A DNA stretch of 64,000 bases. Origin: Aquiluna sp. KACHI24. GTDB lineage: Bacteria > Actinomycetota > Actinomycetes > Actinomycetales > Microbacteriaceae. Each line of letters opens with the position of its first letter. The stretch's first letter is position 1. Shown here one piece after another: positions 19,431 through 28,640 of the stretch. The position numbers and the translations under genes were made by a program. Below the pieces are notes generated by a model. It saw only the letters and a list, made by a program, of their open reading frames with translations, ran no database searches and was not told the DNA's origin. The stretch spans positions 620,001 to 684,000 of the forward strand of contig NZ_AP026677.1 of the NCBI RefSeq assembly GCF_025997915.1. Direction: 5' to 3'.

Positions 19431-20689
19431 CAGGCCAGCACCCCATCCCGAACCGTGAACCTGCCACCAAAAATGGTGTGGACAACTCGCCCTGGAAGTT
19501 CAATCCCTGCAAACGGGTTGTTGGTGCTCTTTGATCGGGTCTTCGCTTCGATGATTCGTTTGGCACTCGGGTCAATCAGAGTCAGGTTCGCTGGCTTTCC
19601 GATGGCAAGGCTTCCCTGACCCTCTAGCCTTGCAATCTCTGCCGGCTTAGTTGAAATCAGGCTACTGAAAAGGTTCCAATCTCCACCACCAGATAGCACG
19701 ACCTCCTGGAGCACGCTCGCGGCATGTTCGAGAGCAACCATTCCAAACGCAGCCGCCTCCCACTCACAATCCTTCTTTTCAACGGAGTGGGGCGCGTGGT
19801 CGGTACCGAGCGCGTCAATAGTGCCGTCCAGCACCGCCGCTCTGAGCGCAAGCGTGTCTTCCTTGGTGCGCAGCGGCGGGTTCACCTTGAAAGTAGGGTC
19901 ATAGCCTCGAACCAACTCTTCGGTGAGCATCAGGTGGTGCGGAGTTACCTCCGCAGTGATCTGAATTCCGCGACGCTTTGCCCAGCGAACAACGTCCACT
20001 GCGCCGGCGGTTGTAAGGTGACAGATGTGAAGCCTTGCCCCGGTTTGCTCGGCAAGTAGGGCGTCTCTGGCGATGATCGCCTCTTCCGCAACCGCAGGCC
20101 AACCCTTCAGACCAAGTTCTGTTGCGAGAGCACCATCGTTCATCTGAGAACCCCGGGTTAACTTTGGCTCTTGAGCATGCTGCGCAATGACGCCGTCAAA
20201 ACCCTTTACGTACTGCAGAGCACGCTGCATCAACAGTGGATCGTGTACACAGTTGCCATCGTCTGAGAACACTCGAACCTTGGCTCGTGATGATGCCATT
20301 GAGCCAAGGGCTGCCAGCTCTTCACCCAATAGGCCCTTGGTGACCGCACCGATCGGTTGAACCTGAACATACCCAGCATCGATGCCAAGTTGCATCACCT
20401 GCTCGACGACGCCCGCGGAATCAGCCACCGGTGCGGTGTTGGCCATGGCTAACACGGCCGTATAACCACCGGCGGCTGCGGATTGTGAACCAGTCAGCAC
20501 AGTCTCGCTGGCCTCAAAGCCAGGCTGCCTGAGGTGGGTGTGAATGTCGACAAATCCGGGAAGAGCAACCAGCCCAGAGCAGTCAATTCCGGGACCAACC
20601 TTGCCGATGGCGGTTATAACACCGTTGGTGATTTCAATGTCCGCACTCTCACCCGAAGCGAGAGTGACATTCTGCAAAACCGTGCTCAT
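19430..20689 (-). CDS. pyrC: Dihydroorotase (class I)
   Basis: Cyclises carbamoyl aspartate to dihydroorotate. It is 419 aa, an amidohydrolase barrel. The signature DIHTHLRQPG gives zinc ligands H50 and H52, and GTDHAPH gives the catalytic aspartate. The start overlaps pyrB by one base (TAATG). Length and motifs fit the class I Gram-positive type encoded next to pyrB. Confidence 0.97.
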   Translation of the reverse strand: MSTVLQNVTLASGESADIEITNGVITAIGKVGPGIDCSGLVALPGFVDIHTHLRQPGFEASETVLTGSQSAAAGGYTAVLAMANTAPVADSAGVVEQVMQLGIDAGYVQVQPIGAVTKGLLGEELAALGSMASSRAKVRVFSDDGNCVHDPLLMQRALQYVKGFDGVIAQHAQEPKLTRGSQMNDGALATELGLKGWPAVAEEAIIARDALLAEQTGARLHICHLTTAGAVDVVRWAKRRGIQITAEVTPHHLMLTEELVRGYDPTFKVNPPLRTKEDTLALRAAVLDGTIDALGTDHAPHSVEKKDCEWEAAAFGMVALEHAASVLQEVVLSGGGDWNLFSSLISTKPAEIARLEGQGSLAIGKPANLTLIDPSAKRIIEAKTRSKSTNNPFAGIELPGRVVHTIFGGRFTVRDGVLA

Positions 20690-21621
20690 TAGATTTCCTC
20701 TCCCGCCAGGGTGGAGTACAAAACGGCCATCCGAACTGACACGCCATTTGCGACCTGTCGCAGCACAAGGGACTTGTCTGAGTCTGCGGCCGCAGATGAA
20801 ATTTCGAATCCACGGTTCATAGGCCCTGGGTGCAGAATCGCGGTCCTATCCCCTAGTGATCTGAAGCGATCATCGTTAAGCGCCCAGCTTTTCGCGTATT
20901 CCCGCTCAGACGGGAAGAAGCTTCCCTGCATGCGCTCCTTTTGAACCCTAAGCATCATCACGGCATCGGGTTGTTGCGCCAAAGATTCATCAAAGTTGTG
21001 TGAAACCTTTGCGCCGAGCTTGTCAATTCCTGCAGGCATCAAGGTGGTTGGACCAGCAACTGTGACCTCAGCACCGAGGAGCTTCAGTAAGAGTACGTTG
21101 CTGCGTGCAACTCGGGAGTGAAGGATGTCCCCGACGATCAATACCTTCAATCCGGCCAGGTCACTCTTGAGCGAGAAGTGCTGACGCAGGGTCAGTGCAT
21201 CCAGCAAGGCTTGAGTCGGATGTTCGTGGGAACCATCACCGGCATTGATGATGCTTGATGAAATCCAACCTCGATGAGCTAGCGCGTGTGCCGCTCCAGA
21301 AAATGGATGCCTCACCACAATCGCGTGAGCACCGAGTGCCTCCAGGGTTTGAGCAGTGTCCTTGAGCGATTCACCCTTTGATAGCGAACTCGTGGCCGCT
21401 GAAAAGTTGATCACATCGGCACTGAGGCGCTTGGCGGCAATCTCGAAGCTAATTCTGGTTCTGGTTGAGTTTTCGAAGAAAAGATTGACCACTGTCTTGC
21501 CGCGCAGCGCTGGAAGCTTCTTTACCTCACGCTCATTTACTGAACTGAGTTCAGTGGCGTTGTCCAGCAGCTGAACGGCTTGATCCTTGGTTAGGTCAGA
21601 AATGGAAATGAGGTGTTTCAT
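20689..21621 (-). CDS. pyrB: Aspartate carbamoyltransferase catalytic chain
   Basis: Transfers carbamoyl phosphate to aspartate, the committed pyrimidine step. It is 310 aa. The carbamoyl-phosphate motif FFENSTRTR (48-56) and [14 protein letters not shown] are clear. No regulatory chain (pyrI) is adjacent, as expected for Gram-positives, where control is through PyrR. It starts in an ATGA overlap with pyrR. Confidence 0.97.
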   Translation of the reverse strand: MKHLISISDLTKDQAVQLLDNATELSSVNEREVKKLPALRGKTVVNLFFENSTRTRISFEIAAKRLSADVINFSAATSSLSKGESLKDTAQTLEALGAHAIVVRHPFSGAAHALAHRGWISSSIINAGDGSHEHPTQALLDALTLRQHFSLKSDLAGLKVLIVGDILHSRVARSNVLLLKLLGAEVTVAGPTTLMPAGIDKLGAKVSHNFDESLAQQPDAVMMLRVQKERMQGSFFPSEREYAKSWALNDDRFRSLGDRTAILHPGPMNRGFEISSAAADSDKSLVLRQVANGVSVRMAVLYSTLAGEEI

Positions 21622-22148
21622 GCTGAGATCACCACCTGATCCAGTCCATCAACCGCATCGATCATTACGGAAACCCGCTCCGCTTTCGCGGTTGGGAGGT
21701 TTTTACCAACAAAGTCTGGTCTGATCGGGAGCTCGCGATGTCCGCGATCAACTAGCACCGCGAGTTTCACCTGTCTCGGTCTACCGAATTCGATCAGAGC
21801 ATCAAGTGCTGCTCTGACAGTGCGTCCTGAAAAGAGAACATCATCAACCAGCACCACGACCTTGCCATCTATGCCGGAGGCTGGAATCTCAGTCTTGCCC
21901 AGTGCTCTCTGGTTACCGCTTAGGTCATCGCGATACATGGTTATGTCCAGGCTCCCGAACAAACCATCAAACTCGGGCTCGATGCTGGTCAGAAGCGATG
22001 CGATTCTCCCGGCAAGGGAGACTCCGCGGGTTGGAATGCCAAGTAGGACTAAATCTTTTGATCCCTCGTTTGCCTCGAGGATTTCATGGGAGATGCGTCT
22101 AAGCGCTCTATCGATGTCTTGTGCATCGAGTACGACACGAGAGGTCAT
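21618..22148 (-). CDS. pyrR: Bifunctional pyr operon regulator / uracil phosphoribosyltransferase
   Basis: A UMP-sensing RNA-binding regulator that also has uracil phosphoribosyltransferase activity. From the ATG at 22148 it is 176 aa, the usual length. The PRPP-binding motif [12 protein letters not shown] spans about 99-110. A start 42 bases further upstream is rejected because the leader there forms the PyrR-binding hairpin, and because GGAG lies at the correct distance from 22148. It is the first gene of the pyr operon and probably represses it by binding its own leader. Confidence 0.96.
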   Translation of the reverse strand: MTSRVVLDAQDIDRALRRISHEILEANEGSKDLVLLGIPTRGVSLAGRIASLLTSIEPEFDGLFGSLDITMYRDDLSGNQRALGKTEIPASGIDGKVVVLVDDVLFSGRTVRAALDALIEFGRPRQVKLAVLVDRGHRELPIRPDFVGKNLPTAKAERVSVMIDAVDGLDQVVISA

Positions 22149-22180
22149 TTCTTCTCCTTCTTCGCCTCTCTGGACGAAGT
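22149..22180 (-). promoter_or_regulatory. PyrR-binding RNA hairpin at the pyrR ribosome binding site
   Basis: In the 63-nt leader before pyrR the minus strand reads CTTCG-TCCAGAGAGG-CGAAG (22179 to 22160), followed directly by AAGGAG and the ATG. The loop fits the published PyrR recognition consensus UCCNGNGAGG, and the five flanking pairs are perfect. No terminator lies in the leader. Binding would cover or abut the Shine-Dalgarno, so translational repression, as reported in mycobacteria, is more likely than attenuation. Confidence 0.82.
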
Positions 22181-22211
22181 TAAAGGACATATATTGCTCA
22201 AAGCATACTAG

Positions 22212-22631
22212 CTAAAGAGCGGTTGAACCCTTGGAAAGTCGAGCGAGTACGCCATTGACAAATTTCGATGAGTCTTCGGTGGAATACTCGCCCGCCAGCG
22301 CGACCGCTTCGGCGATTGCAACCTCACTGGGAACCTCATCGTTGTAGAGGATTTCCCAGCTGGCAAGCCGCAGAATCGCGCGGTCAACATTCGGCATACG
22401 CTCGAGCGACCAGTTATCAGCCAACATCCTTAGTTGAGTGTCAATGCTGTCAGCATTTTGCAGGTAACCGGTGACCAACATCTCGGCGTAGTCAAAAATC
22501 GCCTCTTGGTTTTGGCGATCGCCTACTTCAGATCGGGTGTCTTCTAGCAGAGTAAGCGGGTTTGAACCCGTCACGTCAGCTGCAAAAAGCGCATCTAGCG
22601 CGCGCTTGCGGGCCTTAGTTCTAGCGCTCAA
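22212..22631 (-). CDS. nusB: Transcription antitermination factor NusB
   Basis: A 139-aa all-alpha RNA-binding protein that joins NusE (S10) on boxA RNA for rRNA antitermination. N-terminal KARKRALDALFAAD and the C-terminal YSTEDSSKFVNGVLARL are typical. The start is TTG at 22631, directly following the efp TAG (TAGTTG). Order efp-nusB-pyrR is conserved in actinobacteria. Confidence 0.95.
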   Translation of the reverse strand: MSARTKARKRALDALFAADVTGSNPLTLLEDTRSEVGDRQNQEAIFDYAEMLVTGYLQNADSIDTQLRMLADNWSLERMPNVDRAILRLASWEILYNDEVPSEVAIAEAVALAGEYSTEDSSKFVNGVLARLSKGSTAL

Positions 22632-23195
22632 CTATTCGCTCACGCGACCGAGGTAGTCACCGGTGCGAGTGTCAACCTTCACTCTGGTGTTGTTCTCAAT
22701 GAACAGTGGAACCTGGATCTGGTAACCAGTCTCCAAAGTCGCAGGCTTGGTGCCACCGGTTGAGCGGTCGCCCTGTAGGCCAGGCTCGGTATATGTGATC
22801 TCCAAAACGACCGAAGCTGGAAGCTCAACGTAGAGCGGGTTTCCCTCGTGCAGCGCTACTGTCGCCATCTGGTTCTCAAGCATGAAGTTTGCAGCGTCGC
22901 CAACTGTCTCGCTTGGCACGGTGATCTGGTCGTAGTTGGTGGTGTCCATGAAGACATAGCCCGAACCGTCGTTGTACAGGTACTGCATGTCGCGACGGTC
23001 AACGTTTGCGGTCTCGACCTTGACACCTGCGTTGAAGGTCTTGTCGACGACCTTGCCGGAGAGTACGTTGCGCAACTTGGAGCGAACGAAAGCTGGCCCC
23101 TTACCTGGCTTTACGTGCTGAAACTCGATTACGGACCAAAGTTGACCCTCGATGTTTAGCACCATGCCGTTTTTTAGATCGTTTGAAGTTGCCAT
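22632..23195 (-). CDS. efp: Elongation factor P
   Basis: Relieves ribosome stalling at polyproline. It is 187 aa in three OB-like domains. K32 in PGKGPA is the tip lysine. No EpmA/EpmB or EarP partner is visible nearby. The flanking prolines (P30 and P34) fit the unmodified-lysine actinobacterial type. The ATG at 23195 has a strong AAGGAG four bases upstream, and a TAGAAT hexamer just after aroQ may be a promoter -10. Confidence 0.97.
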   Translation of the reverse strand: MATSNDLKNGMVLNIEGQLWSVIEFQHVKPGKGPAFVRSKLRNVLSGKVVDKTFNAGVKVETANVDRRDMQYLYNDGSGYVFMDTTNYDQITVPSETVGDAANFMLENQMATVALHEGNPLYVELPASVVLEITYTEPGLQGDRSTGGTKPATLETGYQIQVPLFIENNTRVKVDTRTGDYLGRVSE

Positions 23196-23223
23196 GACTC
23201 TCCTTGAATAAACCTTGAGAATT

Positions 23224-23655
23224 CTAGTTGGCTAAGAGCTGTGAAACAGCTAGCACGTAGCTTCTAAGACCAAAACCAGCAATCACACCGGTGGCAACAC
23301 CAGAAATAACTGAATTGTGGCGGAACTCTTCACGGCTGTGCGGATTAGAGATATGAACCTCGATTAGCTTGCTGCCGGAGCTGGTCAGCACAGCACAAGC
23401 ATCTCTGAGGGCATATGAGTAGTGAGTGAAGGCCGCCGGGTTTAGCACCACATCAGAGCCATCTTCAAAGGCCTGATGAAGTTTTTCAATCAGGGCTTGC
23501 TCGCTGTTGGTTTGAAAAAACTCAAACTCGACGGTTGGAAACTCTTCTTTGAGAAGATTCTCCAGATCCCCCAAGTTGGCGCTGCCGTAAATCTCAGGCT
23601 CTCGCCTACCCAAAAGATTTAGGTTTGGGCCATTCAGAATCAGAATCTTGCTCAT
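23224..23655 (-). CDS. aroQ: 3-dehydroquinate dehydratase, type II
   Basis: Third shikimate step. A 143-aa type II enzyme: [16 protein letters not shown] (catalytic Arg/Tyr region), [22 protein letters not shown] and [14 protein letters not shown] are all present. It ends the aroE-aroC-aroK-aroB-aroQ cluster and is 9 nt from aroB. Confidence 0.97.
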   Translation of the reverse strand: MSKILILNGPNLNLLGRREPEIYGSANLGDLENLLKEEFPTVEFEFFQTNSEQALIEKLHQAFEDGSDVVLNPAAFTHYSYALRDACAVLTSSGSKLIEVHISNPHSREEFRHNSVISGVATGVIAGFGLRSYVLAVSQLLAN

Positions 23656-23664
23656 GCGATAACG

Positions 23665-24693
23665 CTATTCCACAATCGCCTGGAAGGCGGTGAAGAGTAG
23701 TTCTGGAGTTGGCGCGCTCAAGATGCTCGGCTTACCAATCTGATCCAGCACGACAAACCGAAGAGCTCCGGATCGCACCTTCTTATCGCGCTGCATGGTG
23801 GCAAGGAGCTGATCCCAGCGATCCGCTCGATAGCTCAGCGGAAGCCCCAACCCCCCCAAGACTTTGCGGTGTCGCTCAAGATCTGCCTCGCTGAGCTTTC
23901 CGGAGAGCATCGATAATTCGGCTGCAAAAACCATGCCTATCGAGATTGCCGCCCCGTGACGCCATTTGTAACGCTCCGCGTGCTCGATTGCGTGGCCAAG
24001 AGTGTGGCCGTAGTTGAGATACTCCCGCTCACCCAACTCTTTGAAATCGGCTTCGGTGACTCTCTCCTTGATCGCAACGGAGCGTTTCACAAGCTCCTCA
24101 ATCAAATCTGACTTTGGATCCAATGCGCTGGGATCTTCCAGCGCATCAAGAATCCATGGGTCTGATATGAAGCCATACTTTGCGACCTCGGCCATGCCGG
24201 CAATCAGGTCGTTCTTCGGCAGCGTTTCGAGAGTGTCTAAGTCGATAATGACCCGGTGCGGCAGATGAAAAGCTCCGACTAGGTTCTTTCCCTCCGAGGT
24301 ATTCACCCCAGTCTTGCCGCCAACTGCAGCATCAACCATTCCCAAGAGGGTGGTTGGGATTAGTACGCTTCGAACTCCGCGTAGCCAGGTAGCTGCGACA
24401 AACCCTGCCAGGTCAGTGGTGGCTCCACCGCCAAGTCCGATAACTGCGTCGTTGCGATGAAAATCAGCCTGGCCCATGACGCCCCAGCAAAACGCTGCAA
24501 CCTCAATGCGCTTTGCATCCTCACCGTTTGGAACCTCGGCCAAGATAGCCTCAAAACCTTGGACCGCAAGCCGCTCACGAATTGCCTCAGCAGTTGCCGA
24601 AAGTGCCTGCGGGTGAACGATCAAAACCTTTTTCACACCATCAAGGGCTGTTGGGATCTCGTCAAGTAACCCTCTACCAACTACTGATCTCAT
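23665..24693 (-). CDS. aroB: 3-dehydroquinate synthase
   Basis: Converts DAHP to 3-dehydroquinate with NAD and a divalent metal. The sequence GGGATTDLAGFVAATWLRG and YGHTLGHAIEH (metal-binding histidines) are clear. At 342 aa it is somewhat short: the ATG lies at the VVGRGLL strand that usually follows about 15 more residues. No better upstream start is seen because the gene begins in an ATGA overlap with aroK. Confidence 0.96.
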   Translation of the reverse strand: MRSVVGRGLLDEIPTALDGVKKVLIVHPQALSATAEAIRERLAVQGFEAILAEVPNGEDAKRIEVAAFCWGVMGQADFHRNDAVIGLGGGATTDLAGFVAATWLRGVRSVLIPTTLLGMVDAAVGGKTGVNTSEGKNLVGAFHLPHRVIIDLDTLETLPKNDLIAGMAEVAKYGFISDPWILDALEDPSALDPKSDLIEELVKRSVAIKERVTEADFKELGEREYLNYGHTLGHAIEHAERYKWRHGAAISIGMVFAAELSMLSGKLSEADLERHRKVLGGLGLPLSYRADRWDQLLATMQRDKKVRSGALRFVVLDQIGKPSILSAPTPELLFTAFQAIVE

Positions 24694-25181
24694 ATCCCTA
24701 AACCATCCCTGATCTCTTGAATTAGCTTCTTTATCGGCCTACCACCGGTAAAGACCGTTTGCTTCGCCAACGCCTGATACGTGCTCAATCGAGCATCGTA
24801 GATCTCCTGCCAGCGCTTTGGGTTGTCTCTAATCAAAGGTCGCTTTGACATGTTGACCTTCCCTATCACGTGCTCGGCACTGGTATCCAAAAAGATCACG
24901 TGGTGCTTCGAAATCAGCTCCTGATTGCGCTGTCTCAGGATTGCTCCCCCACCGGTTGCAACCACGGCAGGTTGCTCCAGTGCAGCCTCTAGATAGCTAG
25001 TTTCGAGATCTCGAAAGTACGCTTCGCCCTTTTCCTCAAAGAGCTTGGTAATTGGACCGTGTTCCCCAGCGATTTGCTTATCGGTATCGATGAACTGCAA
25101 ACCAAGCTCTTTGGCAAGCTTCTTCCCCAATGTGGTCTTGCCGGACCCCATCGGGCCAATAAGGACGATTGCTCCAGCCAT
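24690..25181 (-). CDS. aroK: Shikimate kinase
   Basis: Phosphorylates shikimate at the 3-hydroxyl. It is 163 aa with P-loop GPMGSGKTT (9-17), DTD (33-35) for magnesium and shikimate binding, and ATGGGAILR. The ATG directly follows the aroC stop with no gap. Adjacent aroC, aroB and aroQ complete the cluster; aroA and DAHP synthase are elsewhere. Confidence 0.96.
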   Translation of the reverse strand: MAGAIVLIGPMGSGKTTLGKKLAKELGLQFIDTDKQIAGEHGPITKLFEEKGEAYFRDLETSYLEAALEQPAVVATGGGAILRQRNQELISKHHVIFLDTSAEHVIGKVNMSKRPLIRDNPKRWQEIYDARLSTYQALAKQTVFTGGRPIKKLIQEIRDGLGI

Positions 25182-26378
25182 CTAAGGCCTGACAATGCGT
25201 GAGCGCATCACCTCTGGGATGCTAGCGAGGTAGGAATCGAGGTTGCGCTTGGTCTCTGCAACTGAATCGCCACCGAATTTTTCCAAGACGCTGTTGGCTA
25301 TCACGAGCGAAACCATGGCTTCGACCACCACACCCGCGGCTGGCACGGCGCAGACATCACTGCGCTGGTGGTGGGCGGTGGACGCCTCTCCGGTTGCGGT
25401 GTCAAGAGTTTTGAGCGCTCTCGGAACAGTCGAAATCGGCTTCATGCCGGCACGCACTCGGATGATCTCACCATTGGACATGCCGCCCTCAATACCGCCG
25501 GCGCGATCTGTGACTCGGCTTACCTCTCCGGCTTCACGCACGATCTCATCGTGAGCGACTGAGCCACGACGCTTGGTGGTCTCAAGACCGTCACCAATCT
25601 CTACCGACTTCATAGCCTGGATCCCCATTACAGCTGCTGCCAACTGGGCATCGAGACGACGATCCCAGTGGACATAGCTGCCAAGCCCTGGAGGGCAGCC
25701 GTAAACCAAGGTCTCGGTCACGCCGCCGATGGTGTCGCCCTGGGAGTGACAGAGATCAATTTCTGCAACCATCGCCTCGGAGGCTGCCTTGTCGAAGCAA
25801 CGCACTGGGTCAGTATCTAAAGCCTCAAGATCCGACGGCCTGGGCATTTCAAGCGACTCGTTCCTAACCGGGCCGATCGCAACGGTGTGGGTGACAAGTT
25901 CAATCCCCAGCTCACGCAAGAAATTTTGGGCAATGCGCCCGAGTGCAACTCTGGTTGCTGTTTCTCTCGCGCTGGCGCGTTCTAGCACTGGACGCGCGTC
26001 ATCAAAACCGTACTTCTGCATGCCGGTGAAGTCTGCGTGCCCAGGTCTTGGTCTTGTCAGCGCCGCAGCTCTTGCACCAGTGAGTTCTTCTTCCTCAACG
26101 GGTGCCGCACTCATCACGGTTTCCCACTTCGGCCACTCGGTGTTTGCGATTCGCAGGGCGACAGGTCCGCCCTGGCTAAGGCCGAAGCGAACCCCGGCAG
26201 ATAGCGTGACCTCATCCTGCTCGAACTTCATTCGAGCACCGCGGCCGTAGCCGAGGCGACGTCTTCCTAGAGCGTCTTGAATGTCCTCTTTGAGAATTGG
26301 CACTCCCGCGGGCAGCCCCTCAATCATTCCGATAAGTTCTGGGCCGTGGGATTCACCCGCAGTTATGAAGCGCAACAT
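25182..26378 (-). CDS. aroC: Chorismate synthase
   Basis: Last step of the shikimate pathway, using reduced FMN to make chorismate, the TrpE substrate. It is 398 aa. [18 protein letters not shown] at the N-terminus, and [11 protein letters not shown]-like and [11 protein letters not shown] segments are typical. It is 4 nt from aroE and abuts aroK. Confidence 0.97.
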   Translation of the reverse strand: MLRFITAGESHGPELIGMIEGLPAGVPILKEDIQDALGRRRLGYGRGARMKFEQDEVTLSAGVRFGLSQGGPVALRIANTEWPKWETVMSAAPVEEEELTGARAAALTRPRPGHADFTGMQKYGFDDARPVLERASARETATRVALGRIAQNFLRELGIELVTHTVAIGPVRNESLEMPRPSDLEALDTDPVRCFDKAASEAMVAEIDLCHSQGDTIGGVTETLVYGCPPGLGSYVHWDRRLDAQLAAAVMGIQAMKSVEIGDGLETTKRRGSVAHDEIVREAGEVSRVTDRAGGIEGGMSNGEIIRVRAGMKPISTVPRALKTLDTATGEASTAHHQRSDVCAVPAAGVVVEAMVSLVIANSVLEKFGGDSVAETKRNLDSYLASIPEVMRSRIVRP

Positions 26379-26382
26379 TCGA

Positions 26383-27162
26383 CTATTTTGCCACCTCGAG
26401 CGCCTTGCGCGCCGCGAGAAGTAGTTTTCCTTCGTTTTCTAGCTGCTCATCGAGCTCAAGGCCGTGAAACAGCCGTTGCTGTCCCAGTGCTTGCCAAAGC
26501 AGCATCTCAAGACCGGATACCCGATTCTTTTCAGGAAAATGTAGAGCCAACTTGGTGGGCCAGGGGTGATAAACCACATCCAGCAGCACACCCTTGTATT
26601 CACCTTTGAGCTGATCGTCTAGCCCTCCAGCGACGACAGTACTGATCACGGCGGGTTGACTAAGCGCGGTGTGTAGCTTCTCGATAGCTGAAATCTCGAA
26701 CTCTGCCGCCAGTCTTTTGGCTTTGTCTAACGACCTACCCCAGATCGATACATTCTTCCCAAGTTCAAGCATGGCCACAATTGCACTACGAGCGGTTGCG
26801 CCTGTTCCGAGGATCGCTACTGAGCTGAACTTCTTGCCCATCATTGCCTGCTGGATACCAAATACATCAGTGTTGTAGGCGTCCCAGCCAGTATCTGTTC
26901 TAACCAGGGTGTTGGCGGCTTGAGCCTGAATCGCAACGAAATCCGCGCGCTGTCCGATATCAAGGGCCTCTTCTTTGAGCGGCATGGTGAGGCTGAGTCC
27001 ATGCCAGCTGTCGTCGAGTGTGCCCAGAAATTTAGCTAGCCCAGAACCTAATTCGATGCGGTCGTAGCTGTGTTTTTCTCCAAGTTCCGAGAAGATCGCA
27101 CTGTGGATCTCGGGTGATTTTGAATGGCTAATTGGTGAGCCAAGCACCGCGAACTTACTCAT
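26383..27162 (-). CDS. aroE: Shikimate dehydrogenase
   Basis: Reduces 3-dehydroshikimate to shikimate with NADPH. From the ATG at 27162 it is 259 aa. [13 protein letters not shown] (substrate binding) starts at residue 8, and [12 protein letters not shown] is the nucleotide-binding turn. YNTDVFG supplies the substrate-binding Asn/Asp. An earlier start at 27225 would lie inside mltG and is rejected; the chosen start overlaps the mltG stop by 8 nt (ATGAGTAA). Confidence 0.94.
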   Translation of the reverse strand: MSKFAVLGSPISHSKSPEIHSAIFSELGEKHSYDRIELGSGLAKFLGTLDDSWHGLSLTMPLKEEALDIGQRADFVAIQAQAANTLVRTDTGWDAYNTDVFGIQQAMMGKKFSSVAILGTGATARSAIVAMLELGKNVSIWGRSLDKAKRLAAEFEISAIEKLHTALSQPAVISTVVAGGLDDQLKGEYKGVLLDVVYHPWPTKLALHFPEKNRVSGLEMLLWQALGQQRLFHGLELDEQLENEGKLLLAARKALEVAK

Positions 27163-28213
27163 TCCATTCGGGGTTATCTCTGAGCCATTGCCGGTATAGC
27201 TCAGCTGCCTTTTCGTGCTCGGCAAGAGTGGTGGAGAAAACTGTTTCCCCGGTCTTTAGATTGATTGCCACGAAGAACAACCAATCCCCATCGGCTGGTC
27301 GGAGCGCGGCCTCAATCGCCAACGATCCAGGGTTTCCCACTGGCCCTACTGGGATGCCTTTGTAAATGTATGTATTGAAGGGGTTGGATGCGTCCTTGAC
27401 GCCATCGGTGAAGTTCGACTGCTCCTCCTCATAGCGATATTTCACGGTTGGGTCTGACTGCAACAACATGCCCTTATCGAGCCTGTTAGCGAACACCCTA
27501 GAAATCTTGAAAAAGTCCTCTTCGTGCTTACCTTCGGCCTGAATCAGGGCTGCGAGCGAAAGAAGTTCATGAGCATCCTTAAGCTCAACGCCAAAGCTGG
27601 CTAGCTCGGCCTCCATGCGATCAACCATCGTCCTGATTACGGTTTCCGCAGTGACATTTGGATCAAACGTGTAGGTCGCCGGGAACAGATAACCCTCAAG
27701 CGTTGGAGCATCTTCTGAAATACGCTCCCGCTGGGTCTCCAGGGCCGCGTATAGGGCATCGCTCTCGAGCGAGAGCGCCTCAGCCACAAGCGGAATGAGT
27801 TTTTGAATACGCATCCCCTCTGGGATGGTCACTTGATTCACGACACGGTTCTTGCCGTCAATCAGCAGTCGAAGCGCGGTCGCGCCAGAAATCTTGGTTG
27901 GGAAGCTGTAGGTGCCTGGGTAAATGGTGAAATCGGCATTCAGCATTTCGCGATAGACGGCATCGAAGCTCTTCACGATGTCCGCTTCAAGCATCTTGCT
28001 AGCGACCGCAGCGCCGTCGTCACCGGCCACGATGGTGATAGTTGTCTCAGGGCCTGGCTCTCCGTCGTAGTCCTCAACCACGAACTTGGCGAGGTAGGAC
28101 TTGATCGAGTCATAGCTAAAGGTCACCATAACAAGGGAACCCAGGAGCAGGGCTCCAATGGTCACCAGTGAGATAAGCAAGTTGCGCTTGCCGCGCTGAG
28201 TCGAGTTACTCAT
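27155..28213 (-). CDS. mltG: Endolytic murein transglycosylase MltG (YceG family)
   Basis: Membrane-anchored lytic transglycosylase that cuts nascent glycan strands. About 352 aa: one N-terminal transmembrane helix (about 13-33), a LysM-like region, and the catalytic YceG domain with the glutamate in LIQAEGKHEED. The C-terminal YKGIPVGPVGNPG motif is typical. The start is either the ATG at 28213, overlapping ruvX by 8 nt, or a GTG at 28222; both lie near AAGGAG. Confidence 0.94.
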   Translation of the reverse strand: MSNSTQRGKRNLLISLVTIGALLLGSLVMVTFSYDSIKSYLAKFVVEDYDGEPGPETTITIVAGDDGAAVASKMLEADIVKSFDAVYREMLNADFTIYPGTYSFPTKISGATALRLLIDGKNRVVNQVTIPEGMRIQKLIPLVAEALSLESDALYAALETQRERISEDAPTLEGYLFPATYTFDPNVTAETVIRTMVDRMEAELASFGVELKDAHELLSLAALIQAEGKHEEDFFKISRVFANRLDKGMLLQSDPTVKYRYEEEQSNFTDGVKDASNPFNTYIYKGIPVGPVGNPGSLAIEAALRPADGDWLFFVAINLKTGETVFSTTLAEHEKAAELYRQWLRDNPEWNE

Positions 28214-28640
28214 CGAATTCACTCGTCTCCTTACCCGCTAGTTGACCCTCTCGCTCACTCTGAAGGGCAAACTCCAGGATCTGCTGGGCGGCTTGGGCAT
28301 CAACAATACCCTTTGAATTCTTGGCATTTTTGCCACTTGCCCGAAGCAGAGCGTGTGCACTCTTGGTGGTGAGTCGCTCATCAATCATGCGCACCGGCAG
28401 GAAAGCTGCAAGTCGACGGGCAAAGCTCAGCGCACTTGCCGTGGACTGGGTGTGATTGCCGCTGAGCGATAGCGGAAGACCAACATAGATCGCTGCAACC
28501 TGCTTTTGTTTTGCAATCTCGACCACTTCGCTGGCGGCGTTCTCCGAAAATGCCAACACATCAAGCGGTATTGCCAGGCTTCCTTCCGAGATGGCAAGAC
28601 CGATTCGGCTTTGACCGACATCGACCGCCAGTTTTCTCAT
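28206..28640 (-). CDS. ruvX: Putative pre-16S rRNA nuclease / Holliday junction resolvase-like protein (YqgF)
   Basis: An RNase H-fold protein of 144 aa. LAVDVGQSRIGLAIS carries the first catalytic aspartate. IYVGLPLSLSGN and the acidic RMIDERLTT and GIVDAQAAQQIL segments complete the active site. The family matures the 16S rRNA 5' end. It starts in an ATGA overlap with alaS; alaS-ruvX-mltG-aroE is a conserved order. Confidence 0.93.
   Translation of the reverse strand: MRKLAVDVGQSRIGLAISEGSLAIPLDVLAFSENAASEVVEIAKQKQVAAIYVGLPLSLSGNHTQSTASALSFARRLAAFLPVRMIDERLTTKSAHALLRASGKNAKNSKGIVDAQAAQQILEFALQSEREGQLAGKETSEFDE

Noticed and set aside
22149-22190. 14-residue upstream extension of PyrR
   Set aside because: It spans the PyrR-binding hairpin and Shine-Dalgarno; family members start at the MxxRVVLDA position.
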